Positions 17,286 to 27,028 are shown, numbered from the stretch's first letter. The stretch: DNA of 64,000 bases from Pontibacter akesuensis (GCF_001611675.1 NZ_CP014766.1:1922001-1986000), one strand, 5' to 3'. The notes: a model not told the origin generated them from the sequence alone. Numbers and translations are program-made.

Positions 17286-18692
17286 TTGATAAGTTACTTC
17301 CGTAGTGTACTGCCTTCACGCCTTATCCTGCTTCTTATACTCTTTCTGGGCTTGCAATTGCCACTGGTGCTGTGGGGCATTCCGGGCACGGCGCCCGAGC
17401 TGCTGCACATGCTGGTGGGCCAGCGCATGGCCGACGGTTACCAGATGTACCGCGAAATTTACGACAATACGGCCCCGCTTACGGCCATGGTGCTGTGGCT
17501 GGTGGATGTGCTGGCCGGCCGCTCTTTCCTGGCTTACCGGCTTACGGCGATGGGTTTGCTGCTGCTGCAGGCGCTGCTGCTCAACTACAACCTGAACCGC
17601 CATAACGTGTACGTGAGCCAAAACTACCTGCCGGCTTTGTTGTACCTGGTGCTCGGCAGCCTCTCGTTTGAGTTTAACATGCTCACGCCCCTGCTTATTG
17701 GCAACACGTTCCTCATCCTCTCCCTGCCTTATATCGTCACCCTCAACCGCGAGGGCTACGACAACAACCGCCTCTTTGTAGGTGGGTTTATGCTGGGGCT
17801 CGCAGCATTAAGTTACCTGCCCCTGGCGATGTTCCTGGTGGTGGGCATGTTCGCCGTGCTTTTCTTCGCAGCAAACACGTTTCGGAGTATGATGCTCATG
17901 TTTTGCGGGTTTGCATTTCCGTACGCCATGCTGCTGACCTACTACATGTACACCAACACGGTGCCCGAATTTATGGAGCTGCACCTGCTCCGGCCCTGGC
18001 AGCTGCAGGTTACGTTCCTGCGCCCACCCTCTGATGTTGCCATCCTGATGCTAATTCCGGGCCTGCTGCTTTTGCTGTCGCTGATCAGTGCGGCTTCCCT
18101 GCCACAGCGACTGGTTTTCCAGGTTAAGTTTCAGCAGCTGATGTGGGTGTGGCTAATTGTGAGCTTGCTGGTAACCTTCACCCGCGACGAGATAACGGTT
18201 GCCACGTTTATACTTCTGCTGCCGCCCATTGCCTACTTCAGCCAGTTCTTTTTTACCTCCAACCGTAAGCTTTGGATACTGAACACGGTGTTTCTGGTGG
18301 CCCTGGCGGGCGTGCTGCTGCTGCGCTACCGCACGGTTATCGGCATAAATGAGCTGCTGCAGGTAAACGAGTCGCCGATGCTGCTGGAAGAGGAGGAGCT
18401 GGCCCGGGTGCCAATGAAAAACAGCACGGTGCTGGTATTGGGCAACGACATCAGCTACTATGCCTACAACAAGCCCGTTACCCCATACCTGAACTGGCAA
18501 CTGGCGCAGCGCCACTTCGGCAGGCTAAGCGAGTACCGGGCAGTGTTTCTGCTGCACGAGAACTTTAAGCGGGAGCAGCCCGAGTTTATCGTGGATAAAG
18601 CAGGCCTGATGCCCGAGTTGATGTATAAGCTCCCCAACATCTTCGGCAAGTATGAGCAGACAAGCGATCCGGCTATTTATAAGCTAAAGTAG
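17286..18692 (+). CDS. Polytopic membrane protein, GT-C glycosyltransferase-like
   Basis: A 468-residue integral membrane protein with about ten hydrophobic segments, starting with TTG (MISYFRSVLPSRLILLLILF). The first loop contains DGYQMYREIYDNTAPL. This resembles the acidic first periplasmic loop of GT-C transferases such as ArnT or PMT, where a D or DE pair is catalytic. The C-terminal 110 residues are soluble (VLVLGNDISYYAYNKP onward). A glycosyl or lipid-linked sugar transfer role is therefore possible but unproven. The start is supported by a promoter at 17232-17260. Confidence is high for a membrane protein and low for the enzyme class. Confidence 0.75.
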   Translation: MISYFRSVLPSRLILLLILFLGLQLPLVLWGIPGTAPELLHMLVGQRMADGYQMYREIYDNTAPLTAMVLWLVDVLAGRSFLAYRLTAMGLLLLQALLLNYNLNRHNVYVSQNYLPALLYLVLGSLSFEFNMLTPLLIGNTFLILSLPYIVTLNREGYDNNRLFVGGFMLGLAALSYLPLAMFLVVGMFAVLFFAANTFRSMMLMFCGFAFPYAMLLTYYMYTNTVPEFMELHLLRPWQLQVTFLRPPSDVAILMLIPGLLLLLSLISAASLPQRLVFQVKFQQLMWVWLIVSLLVTFTRDEITVATFILLLPPIAYFSQFFFTSNRKLWILNTVFLVALAGVLLLRYRTVIGINELLQVNESPMLLEEEELARVPMKNSTVLVLGNDISYYAYNKPVTPYLNWQLAQRHFGRLSEYRAVFLLHENFKREQPEFIVDKAGLMPELMYKLPNIFGKYEQTSDPAIYKLK

Positions 18693-18713
18693 TATTCTGC
18701 AGCTTTATGCCTT

Positions 18714-18882
18714 ACCCACCCCTGCCCCTCCAAGGAGGGGAGTATCCAGCACGTGTCATGAAGCAAGTAGATTCCCTGTCATCCTGAAAGGATCTTGGTG
18801 GAAGGGAGGTTAAGCAGGAACCACATTGCTTGTACTTTAGCCAAAGCAACAACATAATTTCCCTCCTCGGAGGGGCAGGGGT
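18714..18882. repeat. Inverted CCCACCCC/GGGGTG elements with a GTCATCCTGAAAGG copy between
   Basis: A CCCACCCCTGCCCCTCC element (18714-18740) and an inverted partner (18861-18882) enclose GTCATCCTGAAAGGATCTTG at 18778-18797. The latter recurs at 29909-29928 and, inverted, at 54814-54833. No gene is present. Confidence 0.75.
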
Positions 18883-18900
18883 GAGATCATCAACTGAAGC

Positions 18901-18953
18901 AAGTATAAACAGCAAGAGCCGCCTTCATCAGGCGGCTCTTGCTGTTTATACTT
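18901..18953 (-). terminator. Terminator hairpin tipped by AAGTATA and TATACTT
   Basis: Perfect 23-bp arms (18901-18923 and 18931-18953) with a 7-base loop. The outer seven bases of each arm are AAGTATA and TATACTT, so an inverted pair of the dispersed motif closes the hairpin base. It lies 10 bases past the rpiB stop. Confidence 0.85.
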
Positions 18954-18962
18954 GTTCTCTGC

Positions 18963-19400
18963 TTAGCAGGCAGCTATTTTGTCAACCCTTGTCTGGTGGC
19001 GGCCTCCTTCAAAAGCTGTGGTCAGGAAAGCCCTTACCATGTCTTTTGCGACCTCCTCTGTTACAAAGCGTGCCGGAATGCAGAGAATGTTAGCGTTGTT
19101 ATGCTGGCGCGCCAGTTCTGCTAACTCTACCTGCCAGCACAGGGCGGCACGTATTTCCTTGTACTTGTTGGCGGTGATGGCCACTCCGTTTCCGCTGCCG
19201 CAGATCAGGATGCCCAAATCTACTTCCTTTTTGATTACCGCTTTTGCCAATGGGTGCACATGGTCCGGGTAGTCCACGGATGCATCTGAATCAGGTCCGA
19301 AATCCTTTATTTGATGCCCGAGCTCTGCCAGCACTTCTTTCACCATGGCTTTGTAAGTATAGCCGGCGTGGTCGCCTCCAATTGCAATCGTCTGTGCCAT
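18963..19400 (-). CDS. rpiB: Ribose 5-phosphate isomerase B
   Basis: Interconverts ribose 5-phosphate and ribulose 5-phosphate in the non-oxidative pentose phosphate route. The 145 residues fit the RpiB/LacAB family. Signatures are IGGDHAGYTYK at the N-terminus and the catalytic-Cys loop ILICGSGNGVAITANK, followed by RAALCW. Its ATG overlaps the tatC stop by one base, so the two genes are coupled. They form a leftward operon, glyA-tatC-rpiB, ending at the hairpin 18901-18953. Confidence 0.95.
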   Translation of the reverse strand: MAQTIAIGGDHAGYTYKAMVKEVLAELGHQIKDFGPDSDASVDYPDHVHPLAKAVIKKEVDLGILICGSGNGVAITANKYKEIRAALCWQVELAELARQHNNANILCIPARFVTEEVAKDMVRAFLTTAFEGGRHQTRVDKIAAC

Positions 19401-20242
19401 TAGCTTTGTGTGTTTTGTTCGTTCAGTCGTTTCAGGTCCTTTTTACGGATATTCTGCGAGATCTGTATACTTGCCTCATACAACAGCATGAGCGGAAGGG
19501 AAATCAAAATCTGACTCACGATATCCGGCGGCGTAATAATGGCTCCAACCACAAGTATAATTATAAGCGCGTGGCGGCGGTACAGCTTCATGGTTTCCGG
19601 CGATACCAGTCCCGCCTTTGTCAGGAAGTATACGATCACCGGCATCTCAAACATAAACGCACAGGCCAGGCAAAGCGTGGTCAGCGTGGAGATGTAAGAA
19701 GACAGGTCAAACTCGTTGATGATGGACGGGTCCACCTGATAGCTCGCCATGAAGTTAATGGAGATCGGCGACACCACATAATAGCCAAACAGTAGCCCCA
19801 ACAAAAACAGAACTGACACAAAGAACACGGCACCACGCGAGTTTTTGCGTTCCTGTGGGTACAGGCCCGGCTTCACAAAACGCCAGATCTCCCAGAAGGC
19901 ATACGGAAAGGCGCAAGCCAGGCCGAGAATAACCGACACCATCAGGTGCATGGCAAACTGCCCGCTCATCTGCCGGCTTTGAATGGTAAATCCCATTTCC
20001 TCAAAGCAGAGCGCCTGCGTTCCAAAATACTGGCCTACATCGCACATCACCCTGTAACTTAGGAAATCGGTGCGCGAAGGGGCCAGTATGATATCATGGA
20101 AAACAAAGCCCTTTGCCAGAAAAGCAATAATGGCAAACACAAATATTGAAGCGCCTGCCCTGATCAGGTGCCACCGCAATTCTTCCAGATGGTCTACAAA
20201 AGAAAGTTCCTTTGCTTCATCTTCTACATATGGTTGATCCAT
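19400..20242 (-). CDS. tatC: Sec-independent (twin-arginine) translocase subunit TatC
   Basis: Inner-membrane receptor for folded proteins with RR signal peptides. The 280 residues show six membrane segments. The diagnostic start is ELSFVDHLEELRWHLIRA, with the conserved HLEELR. The first periplasmic loop is longer than in E. coli (DFLSYRVMCDVGQYFGTQALCFEEMG), as is common in Bacteroidota. A conserved FAFPYAFWEIWRFVKPGLY-like segment is present as CAFPYAFWEIWRFVKPGLYP. No tatA or tatB lies in the window. It starts 27 bases after glyA. Confidence 0.96.
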   Translation of the reverse strand: MDQPYVEDEAKELSFVDHLEELRWHLIRAGASIFVFAIIAFLAKGFVFHDIILAPSRTDFLSYRVMCDVGQYFGTQALCFEEMGFTIQSRQMSGQFAMHLMVSVILGLACAFPYAFWEIWRFVKPGLYPQERKNSRGAVFFVSVLFLLGLLFGYYVVSPISINFMASYQVDPSIINEFDLSSYISTLTTLCLACAFMFEMPVIVYFLTKAGLVSPETMKLYRRHALIIILVVGAIITPPDIVSQILISLPLMLLYEASIQISQNIRKKDLKRLNEQNTQS

Positions 20243-20269
20243 TAAAAGCGGCTCCTTTTATACTTTGTT

Positions 20270-21544
20270 TTAGTAAGCGAACAGCGGATACTCCTGCATC
20301 CACTTGTTAATGTCAGTGCGCACAGCCCCGATTTTGCTGTCATTGTCGTGGTTTGTCAGCACATTGTCAATGTACTCCACAATCCGGTTCATATCCTGCT
20401 CCTTCAAGCCACGCGTGGTGATGGCGGCTGTACCGATGCGCATGCCCGACGTCACAAACGGTGACTTATCATCGAACGGCACCATGTTTTTGTTAATCGT
20501 GATATCGGCTTTCACCAACGTGTTCTCGGCCAGTTTGCCGGTAATACCTTTCGAGCGCAGATCGATCAGCATCATGTGGTTATCGGTGCCACCTGATATG
20601 ATGTTGTAGCCGCGCTCCAGGAATGCCTTGGCCATGGCCTGGGCATTTGTCTGCACCTGCTTTATATAACCAAGGTAATCGTCAGAAAGTGCCTCGTAAT
20701 AAGCTACCGCTTTCGCTGCGATCACGTGCTCTAGCGGTCCGCCCTGCGTACCCGGGAAAACTGCGCCATCCAGTACCGACGACATCATGCGTGTTTCGCC
20801 TTTTGGTGTCTTCAGGCCGAATGGGTTCTCAAAATCCTTGCCGAGCATAATCATACCGCCACGTGGGCCGCGCAGTGTTTTGTGCGTGGTAGTGGTTACG
20901 ATATGGCAGTGCTCAAACGGGTTATTCAGCAGCCCACGCGCTATGAGCCCGGACGGGTGGGAGATGTCTGCCAGCAGCAGGGCACCCACTTCGTCGGCTG
21001 CCGCACGTAGTTTCTTGTAGTCCCAGTCGCGGCTGTAGGCCGAGGCGCCACATATAATCAGTTTCGGCTGCTCACGGCGCGCCGTTTCCACCACTTTGTC
21101 AAAATCAATCAAGCCAGTTTCCTGCTCCACGCCATAAAACGACGGGCTGTACAGTTTTCCTGAAAAGTTAACCGGAGAGCCGTGCGTCAGGTGCCCGCCA
21201 TGCGACAGGTCAAAACCCAGGATCTTATCGCCCGGCTGCAGCACCGCCAGCATCACGGCCGCGTTGGCCTGCGCACCAGAATGCGGCTGCACGTTTACCC
21301 ACTCCACGCCAAACAGCTCCTTTGCACGGTCGATGGCTAACTGCTCTGATTGGTCTACAATCTCGCAACCGCCATAATAGCGCTTGCCCGGCAGGCCTTC
21401 GGCATACTTGTTCGTCATCACGCTGCCCATGGCCTCCATCACCTGGTCCGATACAAAGTTTTCGGAGGCGATAAGTTCGATGCCGTGCGTCTGGCGTGCT
21501 TTTTCTTGTGCTATAAGGTCAAATATGGCTGTGTCTTTTTGCAT
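20270..21544 (-). CDS. glyA: Serine hydroxymethyltransferase
   Basis: PLP enzyme that converts serine and tetrahydrofolate to glycine and methylene-tetrahydrofolate, the main source of one-carbon units. The 424 residues match the family. The PLP lysine motif is [15 protein letters not shown] (near residue 221). [27 protein letters not shown] and [16 protein letters not shown] are also present. It is the first gene of the leftward glyA-tatC-rpiB unit. A TATACTT motif lies in the glyA-tatC gap at 20259. Confidence 0.97.
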   Translation of the reverse strand: MQKDTAIFDLIAQEKARQTHGIELIASENFVSDQVMEAMGSVMTNKYAEGLPGKRYYGGCEIVDQSEQLAIDRAKELFGVEWVNVQPHSGAQANAAVMLAVLQPGDKILGFDLSHGGHLTHGSPVNFSGKLYSPSFYGVEQETGLIDFDKVVETARREQPKLIICGASAYSRDWDYKKLRAAADEVGALLLADISHPSGLIARGLLNNPFEHCHIVTTTTHKTLRGPRGGMIMLGKDFENPFGLKTPKGETRMMSSVLDGAVFPGTQGGPLEHVIAAKAVAYYEALSDDYLGYIKQVQTNAQAMAKAFLERGYNIISGGTDNHMMLIDLRSKGITGKLAENTLVKADITINKNMVPFDDKSPFVTSGMRIGTAAITTRGLKEQDMNRIVEYIDNVLTNHDNDSKIGAVRTDINKWMQEYPLFAY

Positions 21545-21758
21545 CAGTGGGTTGGTTTAATGAGCTGTCAAAATTAAAACTTGCACCCGAATAAACCAAT
21601 GTTTCAGAAGTTTATATACGAGGCGTGGAGGCCCCTCAGATTTCGCACTGATACTTTTTTCTATGCAAACAGGCGGTAGGGCAAGCGCTGCCTTATACTT
21701 GAGGTCAGAGCCATTGCCCCTTCCTGTCGCTGCTTCTCCGCTAAAGCGGGTACAAAAA

Positions 21759-21790
21759 AAGAGGCCCGATGCTTTCGCACCGGGCCTCTT
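21759..21790 (-). terminator. Terminator of the IPT/TIG surface protein gene
   Basis: Stem AAGAGGCCCG/CGGGCCTCTT (21759-21768 with 21781-21790). The A-run at 21754-21760 becomes a U-tract in leftward transcription. It lies 23 bases past the stop at 21813. Confidence 0.82.
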
Positions 21791-21812
21791 CCTGTTATTT
21801 AGTATAGCCAGC

Positions 21813-24080
21813 TTACTGCTTTACTACTCTTACCTGACGTACCTGGCCGTTGATCTCTACCGTCAGTACGTACATGCCGCTGCTCAACTTATCGTACACA
21901 GGCAGTTGCACTTCATTTTGGCCGCCGTGCAGCATTTCAGACTTCGTGTACACCTGCTGACCAGAGATGCTGTGCAGCACCAATCTTGCTTCACCAGCTT
22001 CCTCTGCGGTTACGAACACCTTCGTGTTGTAGTTGATTGGGTTTGGCGACACCAGCACCTGCAGTTCTGATGTGCTGGATTCCAAGTTAACAGCTACCAC
22101 TTTGCTGTACTCAAACGTGCCATCCAGGTCTACCTGCTTTAAGCGGTAGTAGCGGATGCCGCTGGTGTTCAGGCTGTGAATGAAGGCATAGTCTACTTTC
22201 GTGCTGCTATTGGTTACCTTGCTTTCTACCTGGCCTACTTTCGTAAAGCCATCCTTCTGGTTAACCGCCATCTCCACCTCGAAATGGGAATTATTTGTCT
22301 CTGAAGCAGTGCTCCACTTCAAAGCCACGCCATTGCTCTGAACGGCCGCAGTGAAGGAGATGAACTCTACTGGGAGAGGTGCTGCTGCAGTGGCATTGCC
22401 TACCACATACTGATTCTTGATTACTCCATCAGAACTGTGAACGATATCTCCGCTGTGCGACCCTTGTGATGTTGGTACATAACGCACATAGATTAGCTTT
22501 TGACTAACGCCTCCATCTTGTTCAAGAGGAAAGAAGTGACCTCTAACCCACGGTCCATTCTCCCCTGACACAGAGATTTCGAAATTAGTTGGAGCACTCA
22601 TTGATACACCACCACCTAAGTTGTTTCCTGACATTGTATAGTACTGTGGATCAGAAGCGACACCCACAGTAGTACTGAATGGCTCTTGCGTTCCTGTTAT
22701 GATAATTTCTGGTATCGCTACATCAAAAGCTTGCGAAGTGGCTGTGCCCTCATCGGTAGTTACAGTAATTGGTCCGTCAATAGCCCCTACCGGCACAGAA
22801 ACAGTTAAGCTTGTTCCGTCAGCATTAGCGGCAGAGATTACAGCCTCTACAGGTGCTTCGCTTCCACTAAAGTAAACTTTATAAGTACCAATGTTTAGTC
22901 TTGTACCATTAATGATAACTCCATCATTAATTCTGCCTGATGTTCGAGAAAGAGAGGTAATAGTTGGCTTTAGTATTGTAAGGATAACATCTGAATAACC
23001 TAAACCATACATGTTTGTATATACAGTCAACTTACTTGTCACGGCCCCTTCCGGCACAACAACTGTTACACTTGTAGCGCTTGTACTAATAGGCACTGCG
23101 GTCACACCTCCGAAAGACACAGAATATGTTGAACCCAAGTCTGTTCCATGAAGAGTGATTGTTTCTCCCTGTTTCGCTTCCGTTATTGTTACCCCTTGGC
23201 TGTTGGTAATGTAAGTAACACTAGGTCTAATAAAAGTAAACTTCTCCACTGTAGTAACTGATACAGAACCTATTGTCAATTTGAAAGTACTTGTTATACC
23301 TGATTTAATACGAACCTTTACTTCATTTGCTGTAGCACTAATAAGTTCCGTACTATTTCTCCCTAAATTAACAGAAGTAGTATTCTGTAAATTTTCACCA
23401 TAAAAAGTTACTATTGTTCCTTCTCCACCAAATGTAGGAGAGAAACTTGAAACAACGGGATCTGAAGAAGGCTCTACTTGGCCTTTTAGCTCGAAGTCAT
23501 CAAAAAGTATTAAACCGCCATTATTAGACACCCCTCTGAATCTTAAGCTTAAATTGCTTACGCTAGGGATGGGATTCTTATTGACATCTTCCGTAAGTGT
23601 TATTAATTGCCAAGTCTCGTTTCCTACTGCACCTACTGTTAGTTGCGTCCAGTTCTGCCCATCAACACTATATTCCACTACAGGAACAACAGTAGACTCC
23701 TTAAATACACCAAACGAGAGGCTCTGACTAATATATTTGGCCGTATTTATTCCACTGATTACAAATTGTTCCGTGTCAAAAAGGGAAATATTATTCCCTC
23801 CTGATGCGCCACTATAGCCCGTTGAGACATCATATTCCCAAACAATACCATCTCCTGAAAAAGACAAATTATCATTGTCAAAATTGGCAGCAGCATTATA
23901 ATCCGGAATAAGAGCATAGTCGTCAATAGGAGCATTGCCTACCGTTTCCTTAAAAATTGTAACAGCACTACCTGATTGCGCCTGAGAATACCCGGCCATA
24001 CAAGTAAAGAGCAGCAGCAGTAATAGCTTTGCTGTATTTTTCCCCAAAAGGAATTTGAAAAGGGTAGAAGTTCGAGCCAT
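21813..24080 (-). CDS. Secreted multi-domain protein with IPT/TIG repeats and T9SS sorting domain
   Basis: A 755-residue exported protein. The signal peptide ends near AGYSQAQ. Residues about 40-205 form a lectin-like or jelly-roll anchor domain ending FDDFELKGQ. At least three IPT/TIG Ig-like units follow (SSFSPTFGGEGTIVTFYG; YITNSQGVTITEAKQG; SLSRTSGRINDGVIINGT). A repeat of the kind seen before sorting signals is next (PLPVEFISFTAAVQSNGVAL). The type A T9SS domain begins at VLVSPNPINYNT and ends VRVVKQ. The middle of the gene is visibly AT-rich compared with both ends, suggesting domain acquisition. It is divergent from the other T9SS protein at 24746. Probable surface adhesin or matrix protein; ligand unknown. 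Confidence 0.85.
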   Translation of the reverse strand: MARTSTLFKFLLGKNTAKLLLLLLFTCMAGYSQAQSGSAVTIFKETVGNAPIDDYALIPDYNAAANFDNDNLSFSGDGIVWEYDVSTGYSGASGGNNISLFDTEQFVISGINTAKYISQSLSFGVFKESTVVPVVEYSVDGQNWTQLTVGAVGNETWQLITLTEDVNKNPIPSVSNLSLRFRGVSNNGGLILFDDFELKGQVEPSSDPVVSSFSPTFGGEGTIVTFYGENLQNTTSVNLGRNSTELISATANEVKVRIKSGITSTFKLTIGSVSVTTVEKFTFIRPSVTYITNSQGVTITEAKQGETITLHGTDLGSTYSVSFGGVTAVPISTSATSVTVVVPEGAVTSKLTVYTNMYGLGYSDVILTILKPTITSLSRTSGRINDGVIINGTRLNIGTYKVYFSGSEAPVEAVISAANADGTSLTVSVPVGAIDGPITVTTDEGTATSQAFDVAIPEIIITGTQEPFSTTVGVASDPQYYTMSGNNLGGGVSMSAPTNFEISVSGENGPWVRGHFFPLEQDGGVSQKLIYVRYVPTSQGSHSGDIVHSSDGVIKNQYVVGNATAAAPLPVEFISFTAAVQSNGVALKWSTASETNNSHFEVEMAVNQKDGFTKVGQVESKVTNSSTKVDYAFIHSLNTSGIRYYRLKQVDLDGTFEYSKVVAVNLESSTSELQVLVSPNPINYNTKVFVTAEEAGEARLVLHSISGQQVYTKSEMLHGGQNEVQLPVYDKLSSGMYVLTVEINGQVRQVRVVKQ

Positions 24081-24156
24081 AGCCTAGCAATTAAATAAAC
24101 CTGAAAAAAAAATTAAATATTAATAATAGAAAGTTCTTAGCTGTGTGATTTCTCTG

Positions 24157-24164
24157 CAAAAGTA
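24157..24164 (-). promoter_or_regulatory. Candidate leftward -7 box
   Basis: Reads TACTTTTG on the minus strand, 77 bases before the start of the IPT/TIG gene. No well-spaced -33 box was found. An alternative is CAAAGATA at 24309-24316. Confidence 0.4.
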
Positions 24165-24628
24165 GCTTATGCAATAGGACATATAATACCTTGAGAAATT
24201 TATTTGGCGAAAGTTGTGCAACTCGACCTAGCTCCGCAATAAGTAATTATTTAACACTCTCTGTCTCTTTCGCTTAAGCTCTTCTTATATCACGCCATAA
24301 ATATAGTGCAAAGATAACACAACTGGCAAATTATTTTTTGTGAATTTCTATATAATTATAGCATCATATAGAGTTTTGCGAATGATTAGCTTTCACTGAA
24401 GCTTGAGTACTATTATTAATTGAATAATAAGAAGTATGGTTAAAAAGGTATTTAACCTTCTTTTTGAGCTTGTAACGGTTAAAAATAGCAAATAAACAAC
24501 GTCAATAACAAGTAGGCCATACTTGTTATTTGCGTAACCCTCTAAAGCTGAACAAGCAAACTGCAGCCTATATCTTTAATTTTTTTTATTGCTGTTATAT
24601 TAAATAAATTTTATTAAAGGCATTAAGC

Positions 24629-24660
24629 TTTGCTTATATATATAACATTTAATACTTTTG
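24629..24660 (+). promoter_or_regulatory. Consensus Bacteroidota promoter
   Basis: TTTG (24629-24632), a 20-base spacer and TACTTTTG (24653-24660): the best match to the -33/-7 consensus in the window. It implies a leader of roughly 80 bases before the ATG at 24746. Confidence 0.75.
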
Positions 24661-24745
24661 GTCAGAAAATCTATTGACCCCCAATCATTTTCTTTATAAA
24701 AATAATACCATAAAACGTTTTAAACATTTTAAATTCATAATTTAT

Positions 24746-27013
24746 ATGAAACAAACTCTACTCAATAAGCCTAATCTCTGCTACAGAGGTTCATCAGGCA
24801 AAGCTGTCCAATTCAGCGGCAGTTATAAATGGACGCTCCGGGGTTTATTCATGCTCCTTGCTTTTACCTTAGCAAGTGCTACGGTTATGGCTTCACATTT
24901 CAAAGGAGGGCAAATAACTTATAAATATTTAGGCGGAGGCCAGTACGACATGATCATTACGGGGTACTGGGACAAAGATGCTGTTGAAAGTATACAGCCT
25001 TACTATGAAGGTGCCCCAAAGCTCAACACGCCTTCACTAACTGTTTCCAAGACACTGCTCCCGGATGGTAAAACCATTGAACACGTACAGAAGCAGCGGT
25101 TAACCTGGTCTAAACCCGGCCTGTACCAGGTTTCCTGGAAAAGCTGCTGCCGTATCAACGGTTCTAACTTTGGCTCTGAGCAAAATGGATTGTTTGCCGC
25201 AGTAAATTATAATCCGGAGGCGCCCAGTTCATCACCACAATTTTACGATGTGCCTATCTTCAACTTTAACGTTGATAATAGCATAAACTATAGCCTTAAC
25301 ATGGAGGACGCTGAAGGTCATGAGCAGGAGTACTCCCTGGAGGTGCCTTTTGGTTTAAGCGGAGATCCGTACAGACTGATGGTCCGAACAGGATTCAGAA
25401 TCAGCAATGATGGCACAGTAAGCTGGTCAAGACCTATGAAGGGGTTGTGGCTTGTAAACGTAAAGTTGCGCGAGAAAATAAATGGGCAGTACACCGGCGC
25501 TTTCATATTACGTGACTTTATACTGAATATTACAGACAGCAATAACAAAGCACCTCTATTTACACAGATACAGCCACAAACTGTGGAGGCAGGCCAAACC
25601 TTTAACCTTGAAGTACTAGCCATTGACGCAGCAGGACAAAACGTAAGCCTGAAGGCAAGTGGCTCTGTATTTGAGAAAGGCGCTGATTTTGCACAGATTG
25701 CCACTGGAAACATAGCCAAAGGCATTTTCACCTGGACACCGACCACAGCCGCGATAGGCAACTATAATGTACAGTTCACAGCAACTGATGACAACCTGGT
25801 GCCGCTTTCTTCACAGATAATTGTTCCAATAACCGTGATTCCTGCTACCAGTTTATGTGCTGTTGTAGCATCTGCTGCAGTAGAACAACAGCCTTGCGGT
25901 GAGACCTCGAACGGCAGGGTTCGTTTAAGTGGCAACCAGGGCACAGCACCTTATACTTACTCGCTGGATGGCGGCCAAACCTATCAAGCTTCTGATCTGT
26001 TTGAAGGAGTTGGCAGTGGATCATACGCCGCTGTGGTAAAAGATGCAGCAGGATGTATTAGCCAGGCTACTACTGTAAATATCTCTGCAGTGCCGCTTCC
26101 TGTAGTCGTATTTAACGAGGCCGAGATATATGTATGCGAGAGTGCGGCTCCGTTTGCACCTGCTGGTGCCAACCCTAAGGGCGGCGTTTATGAAAGTACT
26201 TATATAGTGAATGGCCTCTTTAACCCAACACTTGCAGGACCAGGCAGACATGCTATTACATATACATACACCAACAGCAACGGGTGCAGCAACAGCGCTA
26301 CTCAGTTTGTTGTAGTTAACGCAACTCCGGTAGCTGATGCAGGAGAGGACAAAACAGTTTTCTTCGGGTATAGCAACTATAACTGCACCACTTTAACAGG
26401 GAGTGCCACAGGTGGTAACTCTGCCTACTACACCTACAGTTGGAGCACTGGGGAAACAACGTCCTCTATTAAAGTTTGCCCGACTGCCACTACCACATAC
26501 ACACTTACCGTAACAGATGCCTCCGGCTGCACCAGCACTGACGAGGTAACTGTAGAGGTAGTTGATGTACGTTGCGGAAACAAGAAGAAGCTGGACAAGG
26601 TGGTTGTTTGCCATAAGGGTAAGCCTATCTGTATTGCACCAGCGGCCGTAGCAGCACACCTGGCGCATGGCGATGTGCTCGGCGATTGCAGCACAGGCAG
26701 CGACAGCTCCTCAACAGTAGCTGACAATGCAGAAAACACGGAAGCAGAAGCAGCCGCTGAAATGTTTCTGTACCCTAACCCGATTAGCGACAAGGGGCAA
26801 CTGACCCTGAAGCTTAAAGAAGCTGATTTTGTAGTACTTGATATTGTAGACATGAATGGCAAGGTGGTAACAAAGCTTTATGAGGGTAAGGCTGAAGCTA
26901 ACCAGGAACTGACTTTCAAAGTCAACAGAAGCATTGGCAACAAGAACATCTACATCGGCAGACTTTCTACTTCTAAAGGCATTAAGTTTATCAAACTAGT
27001 AATAACACAGTAA
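24746..27013 (+). CDS. Secreted T9SS protein with Ig-like, SprB-like and CHKG-motif segments
   Basis: About 755 residues from the ATG at 24746. A TTG at 24674 is in frame, but its extra 24 residues are not needed. After an export segment (GLFMLLAFTLASATVMASHF), residues about 50-270 form a beta-rich domain. A putative Ig (He_PIG-like) unit follows: TFNLEVLAIDAAGQNVSLKA to FTWTPTTAAIGNYNVQFTAT. A SprB-type repeat comes next (GTAPYTYSLDGGQTY), then Ig/PKD-like segments. A Cys/His block VVVCHKGKPICIAPAAVAAH with AHLAHGDVLGDC leads to a T9SS domain (FLYPNPISDKGQL). Probable cell-surface protein, transcribed from the promoter at 24629. The large palindrome at 27029 ends the unit. Ligand unknown. 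Confidence 0.85.
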   Translation: MKQTLLNKPNLCYRGSSGKAVQFSGSYKWTLRGLFMLLAFTLASATVMASHFKGGQITYKYLGGGQYDMIITGYWDKDAVESIQPYYEGAPKLNTPSLTVSKTLLPDGKTIEHVQKQRLTWSKPGLYQVSWKSCCRINGSNFGSEQNGLFAAVNYNPEAPSSSPQFYDVPIFNFNVDNSINYSLNMEDAEGHEQEYSLEVPFGLSGDPYRLMVRTGFRISNDGTVSWSRPMKGLWLVNVKLREKINGQYTGAFILRDFILNITDSNNKAPLFTQIQPQTVEAGQTFNLEVLAIDAAGQNVSLKASGSVFEKGADFAQIATGNIAKGIFTWTPTTAAIGNYNVQFTATDDNLVPLSSQIIVPITVIPATSLCAVVASAAVEQQPCGETSNGRVRLSGNQGTAPYTYSLDGGQTYQASDLFEGVGSGSYAAVVKDAAGCISQATTVNISAVPLPVVVFNEAEIYVCESAAPFAPAGANPKGGVYESTYIVNGLFNPTLAGPGRHAITYTYTNSNGCSNSATQFVVVNATPVADAGEDKTVFFGYSNYNCTTLTGSATGGNSAYYTYSWSTGETTSSIKVCPTATTTYTLTVTDASGCTSTDEVTVEVVDVRCGNKKKLDKVVVCHKGKPICIAPAAVAAHLAHGDVLGDCSTGSDSSSTVADNAENTEAEAAAEMFLYPNPISDKGQLTLKLKEADFVVLDIVDMNGKVVTKLYEGKAEANQELTFKVNRSIGNKNIYIGRLSTSKGIKFIKLVITQ

Positions 27014-27028
27014 CAGAAGCGCGAGCTC

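Larger units (their letters stand above)
24081..24745. other. 665-base AT-rich divergent promoter region
   Basis: No gene. It separates two divergent T9SS-protein genes. It contains a good rightward promoter (24629-24660) and two leftward -7 candidates (CAAAAGTA at 24157-24164 and CAAAGATA at 24309-24316). The rest is AT-rich sequence without clear hairpins. Confidence 0.7.
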
